Part shown: piece after piece, positions 19,393 through 27,452 of the stretch
How the letters are laid out: each line of letters begins with the position of its first letter
Numbering within the stretch: the first letter of the stretch is position 1
NCBI GenBank assembly: GCA_004282745.1
Contig: SHMT01000040.1
Span: 1-34,091, forward strand
Length of the DNA stretch: 34,091 bases
Reading direction: 5' to 3'
Source: Candidatus Scalindua sp. SCAELEC01
GTDB taxonomy: Bacteria > Planctomycetota > Brocadiia > Brocadiales > Scalinduaceae
The notes under the pieces: generated by a model
Database searches by the model: none
What the model saw: the letters and a program-made list of their open reading frames with translations, nothing else
What the model was told of the DNA's origin: nothing
Position numbers and translations under genes: made by a program

Positions 19393-19537
19393 GTACTTGA
19401 ACGGAGACCCCTTGGTTGAACCAAAACTGACCAGGTATAAGGCGCGTAATAATTTTGTAACCGGAACGTACTCAAGTACGTGAGGATTACGGAATTATTA
19501 CTGCAACGCAGTAGATGGGTAGTTTTCGTTCAACCAC
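19393..19537 (+). mobile_element. Family A element, copy A3 (145 bp)
   Basis: GTACTTGAACGGAGACC to GTTTTCGTTCAACCAC, centre GTACTCAAGTAC, flanked by TAAATA on each side (19387-19392, 19538-19543). Lies 5' of the small lipoprotein gene, in the same orientation as A4 on its other side. Confidence 0.78.
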
Positions 19538-19587
19538 TAAATAGAAATTTACTTTTTTTAAGGCACAGAGAGAAGGGGATTTACCCT

Positions 19588-19977
19588 ATGAAGAAATTTA
19601 TGACATCTTTTACTTTTTTTGGATTGATAGTTTGTGTTATTGTCATCTCAAGCGGCTGTAAATATCTTTCCAGAACAGCTGCCATACCCGAACCGGTCGG
19701 CAATTACGTAGTCCTTGTTTATGAACTGCCGTTTATTTACGAGGAAGATAACTCTCGACAGGAACAGTTTCTTTCCACCATTCGCACTGTTGTTGCTCCA
19801 GCAAATTGGAAAAAGGGACCGGATACTATGTTCGCGATAACAAATATACTGGTTGTAAGTACAACACCTCAAAATCACATGCATCTCGAACGATTCTTCG
19901 ATTCGCTTCCGGATATCATCGATGAGCAACCACCGGCGTGGATTGAAATACTGGAAGAAAAGAAGAGAGCTAAATAG
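19588..19977 (+). CDS. Small planctomycete-type lipoprotein
   Basis: 129 residues from ATG 19588, preceded by GAAGGGG; a longer frame upstream is only repeat A3 read through. Signal peptide ends SSGC (Cys24), a passable lipobox. The mature part has IRTVVAPANWKKGPDTMFAI and NILVVSTTPQNHMHLERFF, a pattern common in planctomycete secreted proteins where a TxxPxxW segment precedes an LVVxxTxxxHxxI beta-alpha unit resembling secretin N-domains. Function unknown. The TAG stop uses the TA of the target duplication and the first G of A4. The gene is bracketed by two directly repeated family A elements. Confidence 0.65.
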   Translation: MKKFMTSFTFFGLIVCVIVISSGCKYLSRTAAIPEPVGNYVVLVYELPFIYEEDNSRQEQFLSTIRTVVAPANWKKGPDTMFAITNILVVSTTPQNHMHLERFFDSLPDIIDEQPPAWIEILEEKKRAK

Positions 19978-20121
19978 TGTCTGAACGAAAACCCTGTGTT
20001 TGAATGAAAAGTGCCCAGGTACAAGGCGCGTAACAATTTCGTAACCGGAACGTACAATTGTACTTGAGGATTTCGAAATTGTTGCAGCAACGTAGTAGAT
20101 AGGTAGTTTTCGTTCAAACAC
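19977..20121 (+). mobile_element. Family A element, copy A4 (145 bp)
   Basis: GTGTCTGAACGAAAAC to GTTTTCGTTCAAACAC, centre GTACAATTGTAC, flanked by TAAATA (19971-19976, 20122-20127). The first base completes the stop codon of the upstream gene. Confidence 0.8.
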
Positions 20122-20133
20122 TAAATAAGAGTA

Positions 20134-20300
20134 TATACTCATTGCAAAGAAGTGTTCCTGGTATGCGGTGCCTACGCTAAAAGCGATTTTTGGTTTTCGG
20201 TATTACCCGTCCCCGCCAGAAAGAGCGTCGCCCGCCCGGCCTGTCAGCCATTCGGACGGGGGCTGGCGAACGGCTGACAGGCCGGAAACCAAATATTGGT
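20134..20300 (+). repeat. Composite family B-related repeat with nested GC hairpin
   Basis: Starts TATACTCATTGC as in family B/F and has the inner GATTTTTGGTTTTCGG / GGAAACCAAATATTGGT palindrome, but its loop is filled by a GC-rich module (20230-20260) and an inverted partial second copy. The right terminus could not be fixed. With A4 it accounts for most of the interval before the next gene. Confidence 0.5.
20236..20285 (+). repeat. Strong GC-rich hairpin (GC module and inverted copy)
   Basis: Left arm CCGGCCTGTCAGCCATTCG (20236-20254), 12-base loop, right arm CGAACGGCTGACAGGCCGG (20267-20285): 18 of 19 positions pair. No T-run follows, so it is not called an intrinsic terminator. Confidence 0.7.
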
Positions 20301-20391
20301 TGCCGGCTCGCCCTTCATTACCCTTCTTCACTTTTTTCATAACTATTGACACTCTTATATTTATCTATCGATGGAATGTTTTTCGCCACTT

Positions 20392-20988
20392 TCACTTTGC
20401 TGCGGCAATATTCCTGCTTATCTCACCGATATGCCAGGCAATACTTTTGAAAGAATCAAGGATATCAAGGTAAATTGGGGCATTGTTTGGTGTACACACT
20501 CCGGATATTAACCTCTCTTCATGAAAGATAGCATATTCATCTGCCCGTTCACACAATTCTTTCACACTACTACAGATTTGTTCAACCAATGACCCAGTAC
20601 ATGTATTGATACAATTACGCAGGCCATCCAACAGTTCCTGCAACTGACTAAATAATGTATTAGCCTCAGAAACCGATTTGTCAGAAAACAAAATATCGTC
20701 TGTCACCTTCTTATTTACTGCTTTAAACATTTTATTCAATCCATTTCCTATCCTATTAAAATGCTCGGGAACAGGAATAAAATGTTTTATCTCCTTTGAT
20801 TCCTGCGCACCAAGAAGAGAATTAAGCAGTATTTCAGAGTCTTTATAAAGATTCTCCTCAAGACCCTCTACTTTTTCCAGAAATTCCAAATTATGTTTTT
20901 TAAAACCTTTTTCCAGCATTCCAAGCATCTCTTTTGTGTGACTAATCATCTCTAAAAGGTCATTATTTACTGCGCTTTGACTGATCAT
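20392..20988 (-). CDS. Helical protein, PhoU-domain-like
   Basis: 198 residues, wholly alpha-helical by composition, no export signal. Segments such as LLEMISHTKEMLGMLEKGFK, LEFLEKVEGLEENLYKDSE and the second half with SVKELCERADEY resemble the PhoU-like three-helix bundles found at the C-terminus of Na/phosphate cotransporters, but the ExxxD metal pattern is incomplete and this remains a likeness. AGGAGG lies eight bases before the ATG. Likely cytosolic. It stands alone; no phosphate genes are nearby. Confidence 0.55.
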   Translation of the reverse strand: MISQSAVNNDLLEMISHTKEMLGMLEKGFKKHNLEFLEKVEGLEENLYKDSEILLNSLLGAQESKEIKHFIPVPEHFNRIGNGLNKMFKAVNKKVTDDILFSDKSVSEANTLFSQLQELLDGLRNCINTCTGSLVEQICSSVKELCERADEYAIFHEERLISGVCTPNNAPIYLDILDSFKSIAWHIGEISRNIAAAK

Positions 20989-21157
20989 TTCTAAACCCTC
21001 CTCATTTTAAATTCAGATTTTCATAATAAACTATACTCTTCACTAGCAAATGAAAAATATCAAAAACAATCGTAAATCTCAAATACCAAATCGTAATTCC
21101 GGGTAATTCAAGGAATTACCTAAGGAGATTCGCAGAATCGCCCATAATCAGATATCC

Positions 21158-22297
21158 TCATTGAGATGTAGGAACAGTAATCATCGGTCCCACTGTCTGT
21201 GCCTGCGGGGCCTGCATAAGGAAAAGATAGGTAAGCAGACCAAAGGCCTGTTTACTCATATGATCGGAGTGACTGATATAAAACCAGTGATCATGATGTC
21301 GCACCGTGACGAAGGCGTCTGCGGGACGATCAACACTGGAGTGAATTTTCAGCGGAAACAACAATGAACGAAGTTCCGGGTCAACCGAAAAAACCATCTC
21401 CTCGACGCGTTGTTCCTCGATGTGTGCGGCAGGAACCTCTATACCACGGGAGAGGAATCCCATCAGGGCTAAAAGCGACCTTACCCGTATGGTGACCTCA
21501 TCCGGTTTGCGCCCTACCAATCTCCTTGTTACCCGAAAAGAGGAGTTATCAGGGTCAAGGTCAAGCATACTTTTACATTCATCGATCAGGGCCTGGGTAT
21601 CATCATCCTGCACCTGTTTGAACACTAGGGAGCGGGTACTCGGAGTCGCTGAATTGTTGCTTTGCATTTCCAGTAACCTGCGTCTTGACAATTCTATAAT
21701 GGTTTGAACCATATGATTAAATGTACGAAGTCCTTTAAGGCTTTTAACAGACGGCATAGTACTGAAAGGTATATTCTCCAGATGGTTTACTCGTTCCAGG
21801 CTCATCATCAGTAGCTGGTCCGGTGGCCAGCCGGACTGTATGAGGGAAAAAACCAATTCATTGGGGAGTGGAGTCAGCAGTTGTTGTGTGAATTCCTGAC
21901 CGGCCAGAGGACTGTAGGTAATAGTAGGCCGTTCAAAGTAAACCATGTTACCGGTTGCACCTATGATCTCATTTGCCGCACCGCTCGTAGGTTTGCCAAA
22001 TCGGGCATCCGCAAAAACCTGTCCCCCATAAAAATACTGGGTAAGCACTGAGCCAACAGCAAGAAACACAGGAACTTCACGATACCGCAGGCGTACGAGG
22101 TTGGCCAACATCTGTTCATTAGACGAACGTGCAATCGCCTCATTATAGTTGAAGCTGTCTCTTGCTATTTGTCTGGGCCCGAATCTGCCACAGGCTGGCA
22201 GAAATAGACACAGCATAATTAAAAAACTGACGACAAGAGTGCTGCTACAAGGCCTCGTCCTGAGCCACTTCACGTTACTCCCTTCCATTGAATCCAC
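21158..22297 (-). CDS. Conserved hypothetical lipoprotein
   Basis: 380 residues (379 codons plus GTG start). GTG at 22297 is chosen because AAGGAGAGATCC lies directly before it; the upstream ATG at 22330 has no such site. The signal peptide ends in lipobox LPAC (Cys about 36). The mature protein opens FNYNEAIARSSNEQMLANLV and includes RYREVPVFLAVGSVLTQYFY, ERPTITYSPLAGQEF and LIQSGWPPDQLL, blocks I know from a widespread but unnamed proteobacterial/planctomycetal lipoprotein group. No enzyme motif recognised. It follows the gene at 22455-23495 on the same strand by about 157 bp. Confidence 0.7.
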   Translation of the reverse strand: MDSMEGSNVKWLRTRPCSSTLVVSFLIMLCLFLPACGRFGPRQIARDSFNYNEAIARSSNEQMLANLVRLRYREVPVFLAVGSVLTQYFYGGQVFADARFGKPTSGAANEIIGATGNMVYFERPTITYSPLAGQEFTQQLLTPLPNELVFSLIQSGWPPDQLLMMSLERVNHLENIPFSTMPSVKSLKGLRTFNHMVQTIIELSRRRLLEMQSNNSATPSTRSLVFKQVQDDDTQALIDECKSMLDLDPDNSSFRVTRRLVGRKPDEVTIRVRSLLALMGFLSRGIEVPAAHIEEQRVEEMVFSVDPELRSLLFPLKIHSSVDRPADAFVTVRHHDHWFYISHSDHMSKQAFGLLTYLFLMQAPQAQTVGPMITVPTSQ

Positions 22298-22454
22298 AGG
22301 ATCTCTCCTTACAAAAGTACGAATAATCATGCGTATGGTTACACGATAACAGCTCTGCGTTAAAACAAAACACTAAAGGCTTCATGCACAAATGTTTAAA
22401 ATGGAAAGACGGTACAATCAACTTGAACAGGTAAATAACTACTTGGGGCAACCT

Positions 22455-23495
22455 TTAAGGTTTACAAAGTTTACAGGGCACACCGCCAGATTCAAGCGCC
22501 TCTTGAGATGAGCCAAATTCCAGTATATCCCCTCCACCCAGGTTAGGACAATCGGATGTGTGATACAGGTTAGACGTTCTGGTCACAAATACGGAACGAG
22601 AACCACTTTCAGGTAACACCTGTTTATCCACCCGTCTCATACTCTCCTCAACCCTGGTTGGTTGTGCATCATCTCTGATCATCTCGCTTGATAGAGCGGA
22701 GTATTCTCCGAGGTAAAGATATGGATCGAGACTATCTTCCGGCATTCCCGCTTGTGTCGTGCCTGCCTGAGTATCATTCGCATTCTCTCCCAGGGTAAAG
22801 AGAATACTCTCTTCACCTACCGTCCCCCTTATACCAGAGACATCCATAACCCATCTTCTCTTGTGTCTGACCAATTTTATTGTATCGTCACCCTCTCCAA
22901 ACAACAGTGTGGGTATGGGCATATCAATCTTTTCTAAGATATCGGGTTGAATATTTACAACACGTAACCCCATCCCGTTCCCACCGGTGAAGAACCAGGT
23001 ATCACCTTCGTCCTTTGAATAGGCAACAATTGCAAGGTTAAAGACCCCGTCCATGCCTTCAAATACCCTTGCAGGAAAGGTGGGGTTAAATTGAAGATAC
23101 GTCTCTTTCAGCTCTTGATCTACCCCTTTCGTGGTTACGGGAATCATTTGTGTCACAACAGAAACACGCATGCCGTCATAAGAGACTATCTCTTCCGGTT
23201 TGCTGAATCGCATTTGAGAAGGATCAAGTATCATTATCGTAGAATCCTTAAACTTCTGGACTAACCGAGCAAAACTCTCTTCACCCCCTATTGCTTGTAC
23301 CATTTCAGGAGAAGAAAAAGAGGCGGCCTTGACATAATCTCCAGACCGAAACGCATCTTCATACGCACTCAATCTCGACTCAAGTTTAGCATACATTGAC
23401 TTGACCGGTTCTGCCTCTACAGAGCAAGACATAAAAACAGATACCAATACTACAAAAACTACTTTTACCATCTCTTTCCACACAATTGATCTCAT
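22455..23495 (-). CDS. Secreted protein with C-terminal zinc-binding-like tail
   Basis: 346 residues. N-terminal signal (VKVVFVVLVSVFMSCSVEA), a domain resembling NTF2/DUF-type fold (RLSAYEDAFRSGDYVKAASF), a middle beta-rich region, a low-complexity linker and a final 40-residue module, VTRTSNLYHTSDCPNLGG through GVPCKLCKP. Its His312, Cys316, Cys341 and Cys344 form a plausible zinc site like the Ada/YHxxxC...CxxC tails found on other secreted proteins. AGGAGGTG lies three to ten bases before the ATG. No assigned function; the tail may bind metal or a partner. Confidence 0.7.
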   Translation of the reverse strand: MRSIVWKEMVKVVFVVLVSVFMSCSVEAEPVKSMYAKLESRLSAYEDAFRSGDYVKAASFSSPEMVQAIGGEESFARLVQKFKDSTIMILDPSQMRFSKPEEIVSYDGMRVSVVTQMIPVTTKGVDQELKETYLQFNPTFPARVFEGMDGVFNLAIVAYSKDEGDTWFFTGGNGMGLRVVNIQPDILEKIDMPIPTLLFGEGDDTIKLVRHKRRWVMDVSGIRGTVGEESILFTLGENANDTQAGTTQAGMPEDSLDPYLYLGEYSALSSEMIRDDAQPTRVEESMRRVDKQVLPESGSRSVFVTRTSNLYHTSDCPNLGGGDILEFGSSQEALESGGVPCKLCKP

Positions 23496-23985
23496 AACAC
23501 CTCCTCCCTAAGAAAAAAAATTGTATCACACTTCCTAAATGAAGTCAAAAGACTTAAGAATAAGAGAGGAGACAAATGCGTAACGCACATTCTCCTTTAC
23601 AAAATTTTAAATTCTCACTACAGCAACACTTTATATTTCACCCATTTGAATAGTGAAAGCACATTATTAATCACCATTGTCCGGTTAGGTTTTTGCGTAT
23701 TTAATTTATTGCCCCAAAACTTGTCATTCCCGCATGTTTTTAGCGGGAATCTATGATGAAACGAGTCTCTGGATACCCGATGAAGGTGTTCGGGTATGAC
23801 GAAAGCCGCCTTCGCAAAAACCTAACCGGACGCTACTGATTATTAATAGCAAAATTTATTACAACAAAAAATGAAAAAATTATTGTATTTTAACATTAAT
23901 TTGTATACACTGGTTACTGAAAAATCAACACCATATCATCTTTATTAAGTTCTAAAATACCAGGCATCACAAAATCGGGTTCTCT
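23496..23985. other. Divergent intergenic region upstream of the respiratory module
   Basis: Contains repeat D (23679-23831) and otherwise AT-rich sequence. TTGTAT near 23884 and TATACA near 23905 could be a weak promoter for the module, with a spacer (15 bp) shorter than ideal. No gene is seen. Confidence 0.3.
23679..23831. repeat. Family D composite palindromic repeat
   Basis: Ends GTCCGGTTAGGTTTTTGCG and CGCAAAAACCTAACCGGAC are a perfect 19-bp inverted pair. Inside lie two further hairpins, ATTCCCGC / GCGGGAAT and ATACCCGA / TCGGGTAT. The inner part resembles the widespread CATTCCCGC...GCGGGAAT type repeat. No clear target duplication was found. Confidence 0.75.
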
Positions 23986-24597
23986 ATGCACCATCTGTTT
24001 CCTTGCCAAACTATCAGGAACTCCCTATACAGAATCTCTTTTCTGTGTGCCTTTTTTTACTTACTATCTCTTTCCACTTCCGTATCGTTTGCCGTAGACA
24101 ATAAGAATGCTATCGAGTTAAATAAAGGCTTGGTAGATTACACTCCAGTGCAGGGTTACCTCCGTCAACTCAAGTTACGGCGTGAGGGGCTTTTCGAATA
24201 CTCCTGTGATGAGTGTCACCGGGTATTTCGTACCGTTCGGAGTAAGCGTTCACGAGTAGCCGAGCACGTAGACCTGAAACTGAATCACGGTAGCAACGAC
24301 AACTGTCTGAACTGTCACCATACAATCAATCGGAATGTTTATGTCACAAACGATGGTAAAGAGATACCCGCTGACAAACCGGAAGAGTTATGCGCCAAAT
24401 GCCATGGAGTGGTATATGGAGACTGGAAAGTTGGCGCCCATGGCCGCACCAGCGGTCCATGGAATAGAACAGAAACAGGATGGCATTCGCTCGTCTGTAC
24501 AGAGTGCCACAACCCTCATGATCCCAAATTTCCGCAAATTGTCCCCATGCCAGGTCCTGCAATCCCGGGCAGAAAAAGAGAAAAGGAGTCACAGTAA
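23986..24597 (+). CDS. Tetraheme cytochrome c, paired-CXXCH type
   Basis: 203 residues. A signal segment (FLCAFFYLLSLSTSVSFA) is followed by four CXXCH haem-binding motifs at residues 74-78, 107-111, 136-140 and 171-175, plus several other His that may be distal ligands. This suits a periplasmic electron carrier similar in role to NrfB or DsrJ. The TAA stop overlaps the next ATG (TAATG), so the ferredoxin gene is translationally coupled. The start lacks a clear Shine-Dalgarno site; another start within the signal segment is possible. Confidence 0.85.
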   Translation: MHHLFPCQTIRNSLYRISFLCAFFYLLSLSTSVSFAVDNKNAIELNKGLVDYTPVQGYLRQLKLRREGLFEYSCDECHRVFRTVRSKRSRVAEHVDLKLNHGSNDNCLNCHHTINRNVYVTNDGKEIPADKPEELCAKCHGVVYGDWKVGAHGRTSGPWNRTETGWHSLVCTECHNPHDPKFPQIVPMPGPAIPGRKREKESQ

Positions 24598-25553
24598 TGT
24601 CTGATAAAGCTACCGGAAAGAGCACCGCAGGCAAAAAAGAGATGTTTAAGCCCTTAAGCAGGAGAAGTTTTCTCAAAGCGGGCGCTTTGGGTTCACTTTT
24701 AATTGGGGGCACCGCTGCGGCAATGCTTCCGCTTCGCAAATTCAAGAACGATACGTCACTAGAAGCCTTCTTCCAGCAACATTACGACCGTCTGACCCCG
24801 GAAAGAATGGAAAGAATTCTGAGACGCATCGAAAAAGAGGTGAAAGAGCGTCACGGAATAGAAGCTTCTGTTGAAGATCCAAAACCGATCCCTGGCGTTC
24901 AATTCGCATATGCGTTAAATATCAGTCGCTGTGTGGGATGTCGACGCTGCGTGCATGCCTGTGTTGAGGAAAATAACCAATCACGTGATCCTGAAATCCA
25001 GTATATTCGGGTACTGGAGATGCCGGATGGCACCTTTGACGTTGAAAAATCTGACCACTATTATGACCCTGATACCGTACCCAGTGAGGGGAAATATTAT
25101 ATGCCGGTCCAGTGTCAACAGTGCGAGAATCCCGCATGTGTTAAGGCCTGTCCGGTGGGTGCGACATGGAAAGATGACGATGGAGTTGTTGTCATTGACT
25201 ATGACTGGTGTATTGGCTGCCGCTATTGCGAAGCAGCGTGCCCCTATTGGGCACGTCGTTTTAACTTTGCCGAACCTAAGATCCCCAAGGAGCAGATTAA
25301 CCCTGAAATGGCATACCTTGGCAATCGAATCCGCCCCAAAGGGACTATGGAGAAATGCACCTTTTGTCTGGGGAGGACGCGAAAGGGTCTCCTTCCAAAA
25401 TGTGCCGAGGCGTGCCCCGCCGGAGCGAGGCAGTTTGGAAACCTTTTGGACCCAGATAGTGTGATCAGACATATATTACGGGAAAAAAGGGTGTATGTAT
25501 TGAAAGAGGAGGCGGGAACTCGACCTAAGTTCTATTATTGGTTTGATAAATAG
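24597..25553 (+). CDS. Tat-exported 4x[4Fe-4S] ferredoxin, NrfC/DsrO-like
   Basis: 318 residues with a twin-arginine signal SRRSFLK (21-27) and a hydrophobic segment to about 45. Sixteen Cys in four groups: 112/115/118/122, 173/176/181/185, 205/208/211/215 and 254/257/269/273, giving four cubane clusters. This is the electron-wire subunit of NrfD-type membrane complexes, facing the periplasm or an analogous compartment. AAGGAG precedes the ATG, which overlaps the stop of the cytochrome gene. Its TAG stop is completed by the first G of family A copy A5, so the repeat starts exactly at the gene's end. Assignment to the NrfC/DsrO group is strong; partner quinone not readable. Confidence 0.9.
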   Translation: MSDKATGKSTAGKKEMFKPLSRRSFLKAGALGSLLIGGTAAAMLPLRKFKNDTSLEAFFQQHYDRLTPERMERILRRIEKEVKERHGIEASVEDPKPIPGVQFAYALNISRCVGCRRCVHACVEENNQSRDPEIQYIRVLEMPDGTFDVEKSDHYYDPDTVPSEGKYYMPVQCQQCENPACVKACPVGATWKDDDGVVVIDYDWCIGCRYCEAACPYWARRFNFAEPKIPKEQINPEMAYLGNRIRPKGTMEKCTFCLGRTRKGLLPKCAEACPAGARQFGNLLDPDSVIRHILREKRVYVLKEEAGTRPKFYYWFDK

Positions 25554-25678
25554 TGGTTGAAGGAAAAATACCCACCTACTGCGTTGCTGTAAAAATTTCG
25601 TAATCCTCACGTACTTGAGTACGCTCCGGTTACAAATTTTTTACGCGCCTTGTATCTAGGCATTTTTCCTTCAACCAC
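25553..25678 (-). mobile_element. Family A element, copy A5 (126 bp)
   Basis: Inverted orientation relative to A1-A4. GTGGTTGAAGGAAAAA to TTTTTCCTTCAACCAC, centre GTACTTGAGTAC, flanked by TAAATA on both sides (25547-25552, 25679-25684). Placed between the ferredoxin and NrfD genes. Confidence 0.8.
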
Positions 25679-25758
25679 TAAATAGGCATATCAATTCAGC
25701 GTAAATTTGCAAAATACACCTAAATCCTCTCCGGAAATAGGGGTATCTACAATATTAG

Positions 25759-25861
25759 ATGGGGTACGTAGTAGACGCTAAACAGTTGCAAATTTCAATG
25801 CGAAATGCTACTTTTACGTATTGTATAAAATTAAATCACTAATCCAAAAATTGTACCCCAT
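25759..25861. repeat. Inverted pair before the NrfD gene
   Basis: ATGGGGTAC at 25759-25767 and GTACCCCAT at 25853-25861 are a perfect 9-bp inverted pair enclosing 85 bp of AT-rich DNA. It may be an old repeat or a leader structure. Between 25685 and 25937 no gene is visible. Confidence 0.4.
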
Positions 25862-25937
25862 AAGAAAAACTCTGGACATGTTAGCAGTTACAATTGTTCT
25901 CTGTGGGCTCTATACAGTAGTGGCCCGGAGGTAAAAG

Positions 25938-27209
25938 ATGGAAAAACGTGAAAACAGTGAGGTCCATAAAGAGGCAACGCCGGGATCTCTCTCTAATTAT
26001 GGGCTGTTTCTGTTTCAAGCCGTTAGGCTTAGTTTTAGAGGGCATGTTGCTTTCTATTCCTGGATGATTTTCTTGACCATTCTCTCTTTGATTGGGCTCT
26101 GGGCATACTGTAATCAGTTCGTTGAAGGACTTGTCACCACCGGGATGACGGACCAGGTCTCCTGGGGAGTCTATATCGCCAACTTTACATTTCTTGTTGG
26201 AATGGCTGCAGCAGCAGTTATGCTTGTCATCCCCGCCTATCTCTACAAAGAGGAGGAGATGCATAACATCGTTATTTTTGGTGAATTGTTTGCTGTCGCC
26301 GTAATGATCATGTGCATGCTTTTTGTTACGGTGGATATGGGTCGTCCGGGACGTTTCTGGCATTTAATTCCCGTGATCGGACGCTTCAATTTTCCCATAT
26401 CAATGCTCAGTTGGGATGTTGTAGCGCTTATGGGGTATCTTGTCATAAATGCGCATGTCTGCGGTTACCTCCTCTATATGAAATACCTTGGAAAGAGACC
26501 AAACAGATGGCTCTTTATGCCTTTTGTTATCTTGTCTATTGTCTGGGCTATTTCCATCCATACGGTCACCGCATTTCTTTACGTGGGGATTGCGGGTCGT
26601 CCTTTCTGGAATTCGGCAATTGTAGCGCCGCGCTTCATTGCGTCTGCCTTTACTGCCGGGCCAGCATTTATGATCATTGCCTTTCAGATTATTCGAAGTA
26701 CTACAGGATATCATATCGGAGACCGGGTATTTCAACTTCTGAGGCAGATTGTGACAATATCACTATTGATCAGCCTCTTTCTGTTAGGATGTGAAATGTT
26801 CAAAGAGTTTTACAGCCAGTCACTGCACAATGCAAGTGCACGGTACCTGTTTTTCGGACTCCACGGACACTATGCGCTGGTACCATGGATCTGGTCAGCG
26901 ATTGCCATGGAAGTTGCTGCCGTTATAATACTCCTGAGTCGATTTTCTAAGAACCCGGCCAGATATGTCTGGTTAAATCTGGCATGCATCATGGCAACAG
27001 TAGGAATCTGGATAGAGAAAGGCCCGGGGTTGGTTATCCCCGGCTTCTTACCGACACCGTTGGGAGAAATCGTAGAGTATGCACCGACCCTTAATGAAAC
27101 TATGGTCTGTGTGGGTATATGGGCAATGGGCATACTTCTCTTCAGTTGGATGTTGCGGCTTGCGATTCCGATTACGTCAGGTGTGTTTCATACAACGGAA
27201 GATGTGTAG
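25938..27209 (+). CDS. NrfD/DsrP-family membrane subunit
   Basis: 423 residues with about ten hydrophobic spans. The family pattern is clear: WGVYIANFTFLVGMAAAAVM, TVDMGRPGRFWHL, ISMLSWDVVALMGYLVINAH, and LHGHYALVPWIWSAIAMEV. Proteins of this family (NrfD, PsrC, DsrP, HmcC, ActC) exchange electrons with the membrane quinone pool and dock a four-cluster ferredoxin. GGAGG lies seven bases before the ATG. Its TAG stop (27207-27209) is followed three bases later by family A copy A6. The 385-bp gap from the ferredoxin gene is unusual for partners and is partly filled by A5. Confidence 0.9.
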   Translation: MEKRENSEVHKEATPGSLSNYGLFLFQAVRLSFRGHVAFYSWMIFLTILSLIGLWAYCNQFVEGLVTTGMTDQVSWGVYIANFTFLVGMAAAAVMLVIPAYLYKEEEMHNIVIFGELFAVAVMIMCMLFVTVDMGRPGRFWHLIPVIGRFNFPISMLSWDVVALMGYLVINAHVCGYLLYMKYLGKRPNRWLFMPFVILSIVWAISIHTVTAFLYVGIAGRPFWNSAIVAPRFIASAFTAGPAFMIIAFQIIRSTTGYHIGDRVFQLLRQIVTISLLISLFLLGCEMFKEFYSQSLHNASARYLFFGLHGHYALVPWIWSAIAMEVAAVIILLSRFSKNPARYVWLNLACIMATVGIWIEKGPGLVIPGFLPTPLGEIVEYAPTLNETMVCVGIWAMGILLFSWMLRLAIPITSGVFHTTEDV

Positions 27210-27212
27210 TCA

Positions 27213-27338
27213 GTGGTTGAACGAAAACTACCCATCAACTTCGTTGCTGTAATAAGTCCATAATCCTCACGTACTTGAGTACGTTCCGGTTACGGACTTT
27301 TTACGCGCCTTGTACCTGGGTAGTTTTGGTTCAACCAC
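27213..27338 (-). mobile_element. Family A element, copy A6 (126 bp)
   Basis: Same orientation and short form as A5: GTGGTTGAACGAAAAC to GTTTTGGTTCAACCAC, centre GTACTTGAGTAC. Its flanks (TAGTCA and TAATTT) do not match, unlike the other five copies. The NrfD stop codon is in the left flank. Confidence 0.75.
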
Positions 27339-27452
27339 TAATTTACGTTTACAGGACCGTTGTTAAATTTCGGAATACAGATTGAAAAATGAAACAGCTT
27401 AATAATTTAGCAATTTTAAGGGAAAGTCTGAAAACCGTAGGTTTTCATTTAA

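Noticed and set aside
19480-19587. Longer N-terminus for the small lipoprotein
   Set aside because: The extra residues are repeat A3 read through; ATG 19588 has a ribosome-binding site and gives a normal signal peptide.
24597-27209. Sulfite-reduction DsrMKJOP operon
   Set aside because: DsrO- and DsrP-like subunits are present, but no DsrM or DsrK homologue is seen and the adjoining catalytic protein is HAO-like.
1424-27344. A CRISPR array made of the recurrent palindromes
   Set aside because: Copies are 126-145 bp, kilobases apart, in both orientations, with target duplications and no regular spacers.
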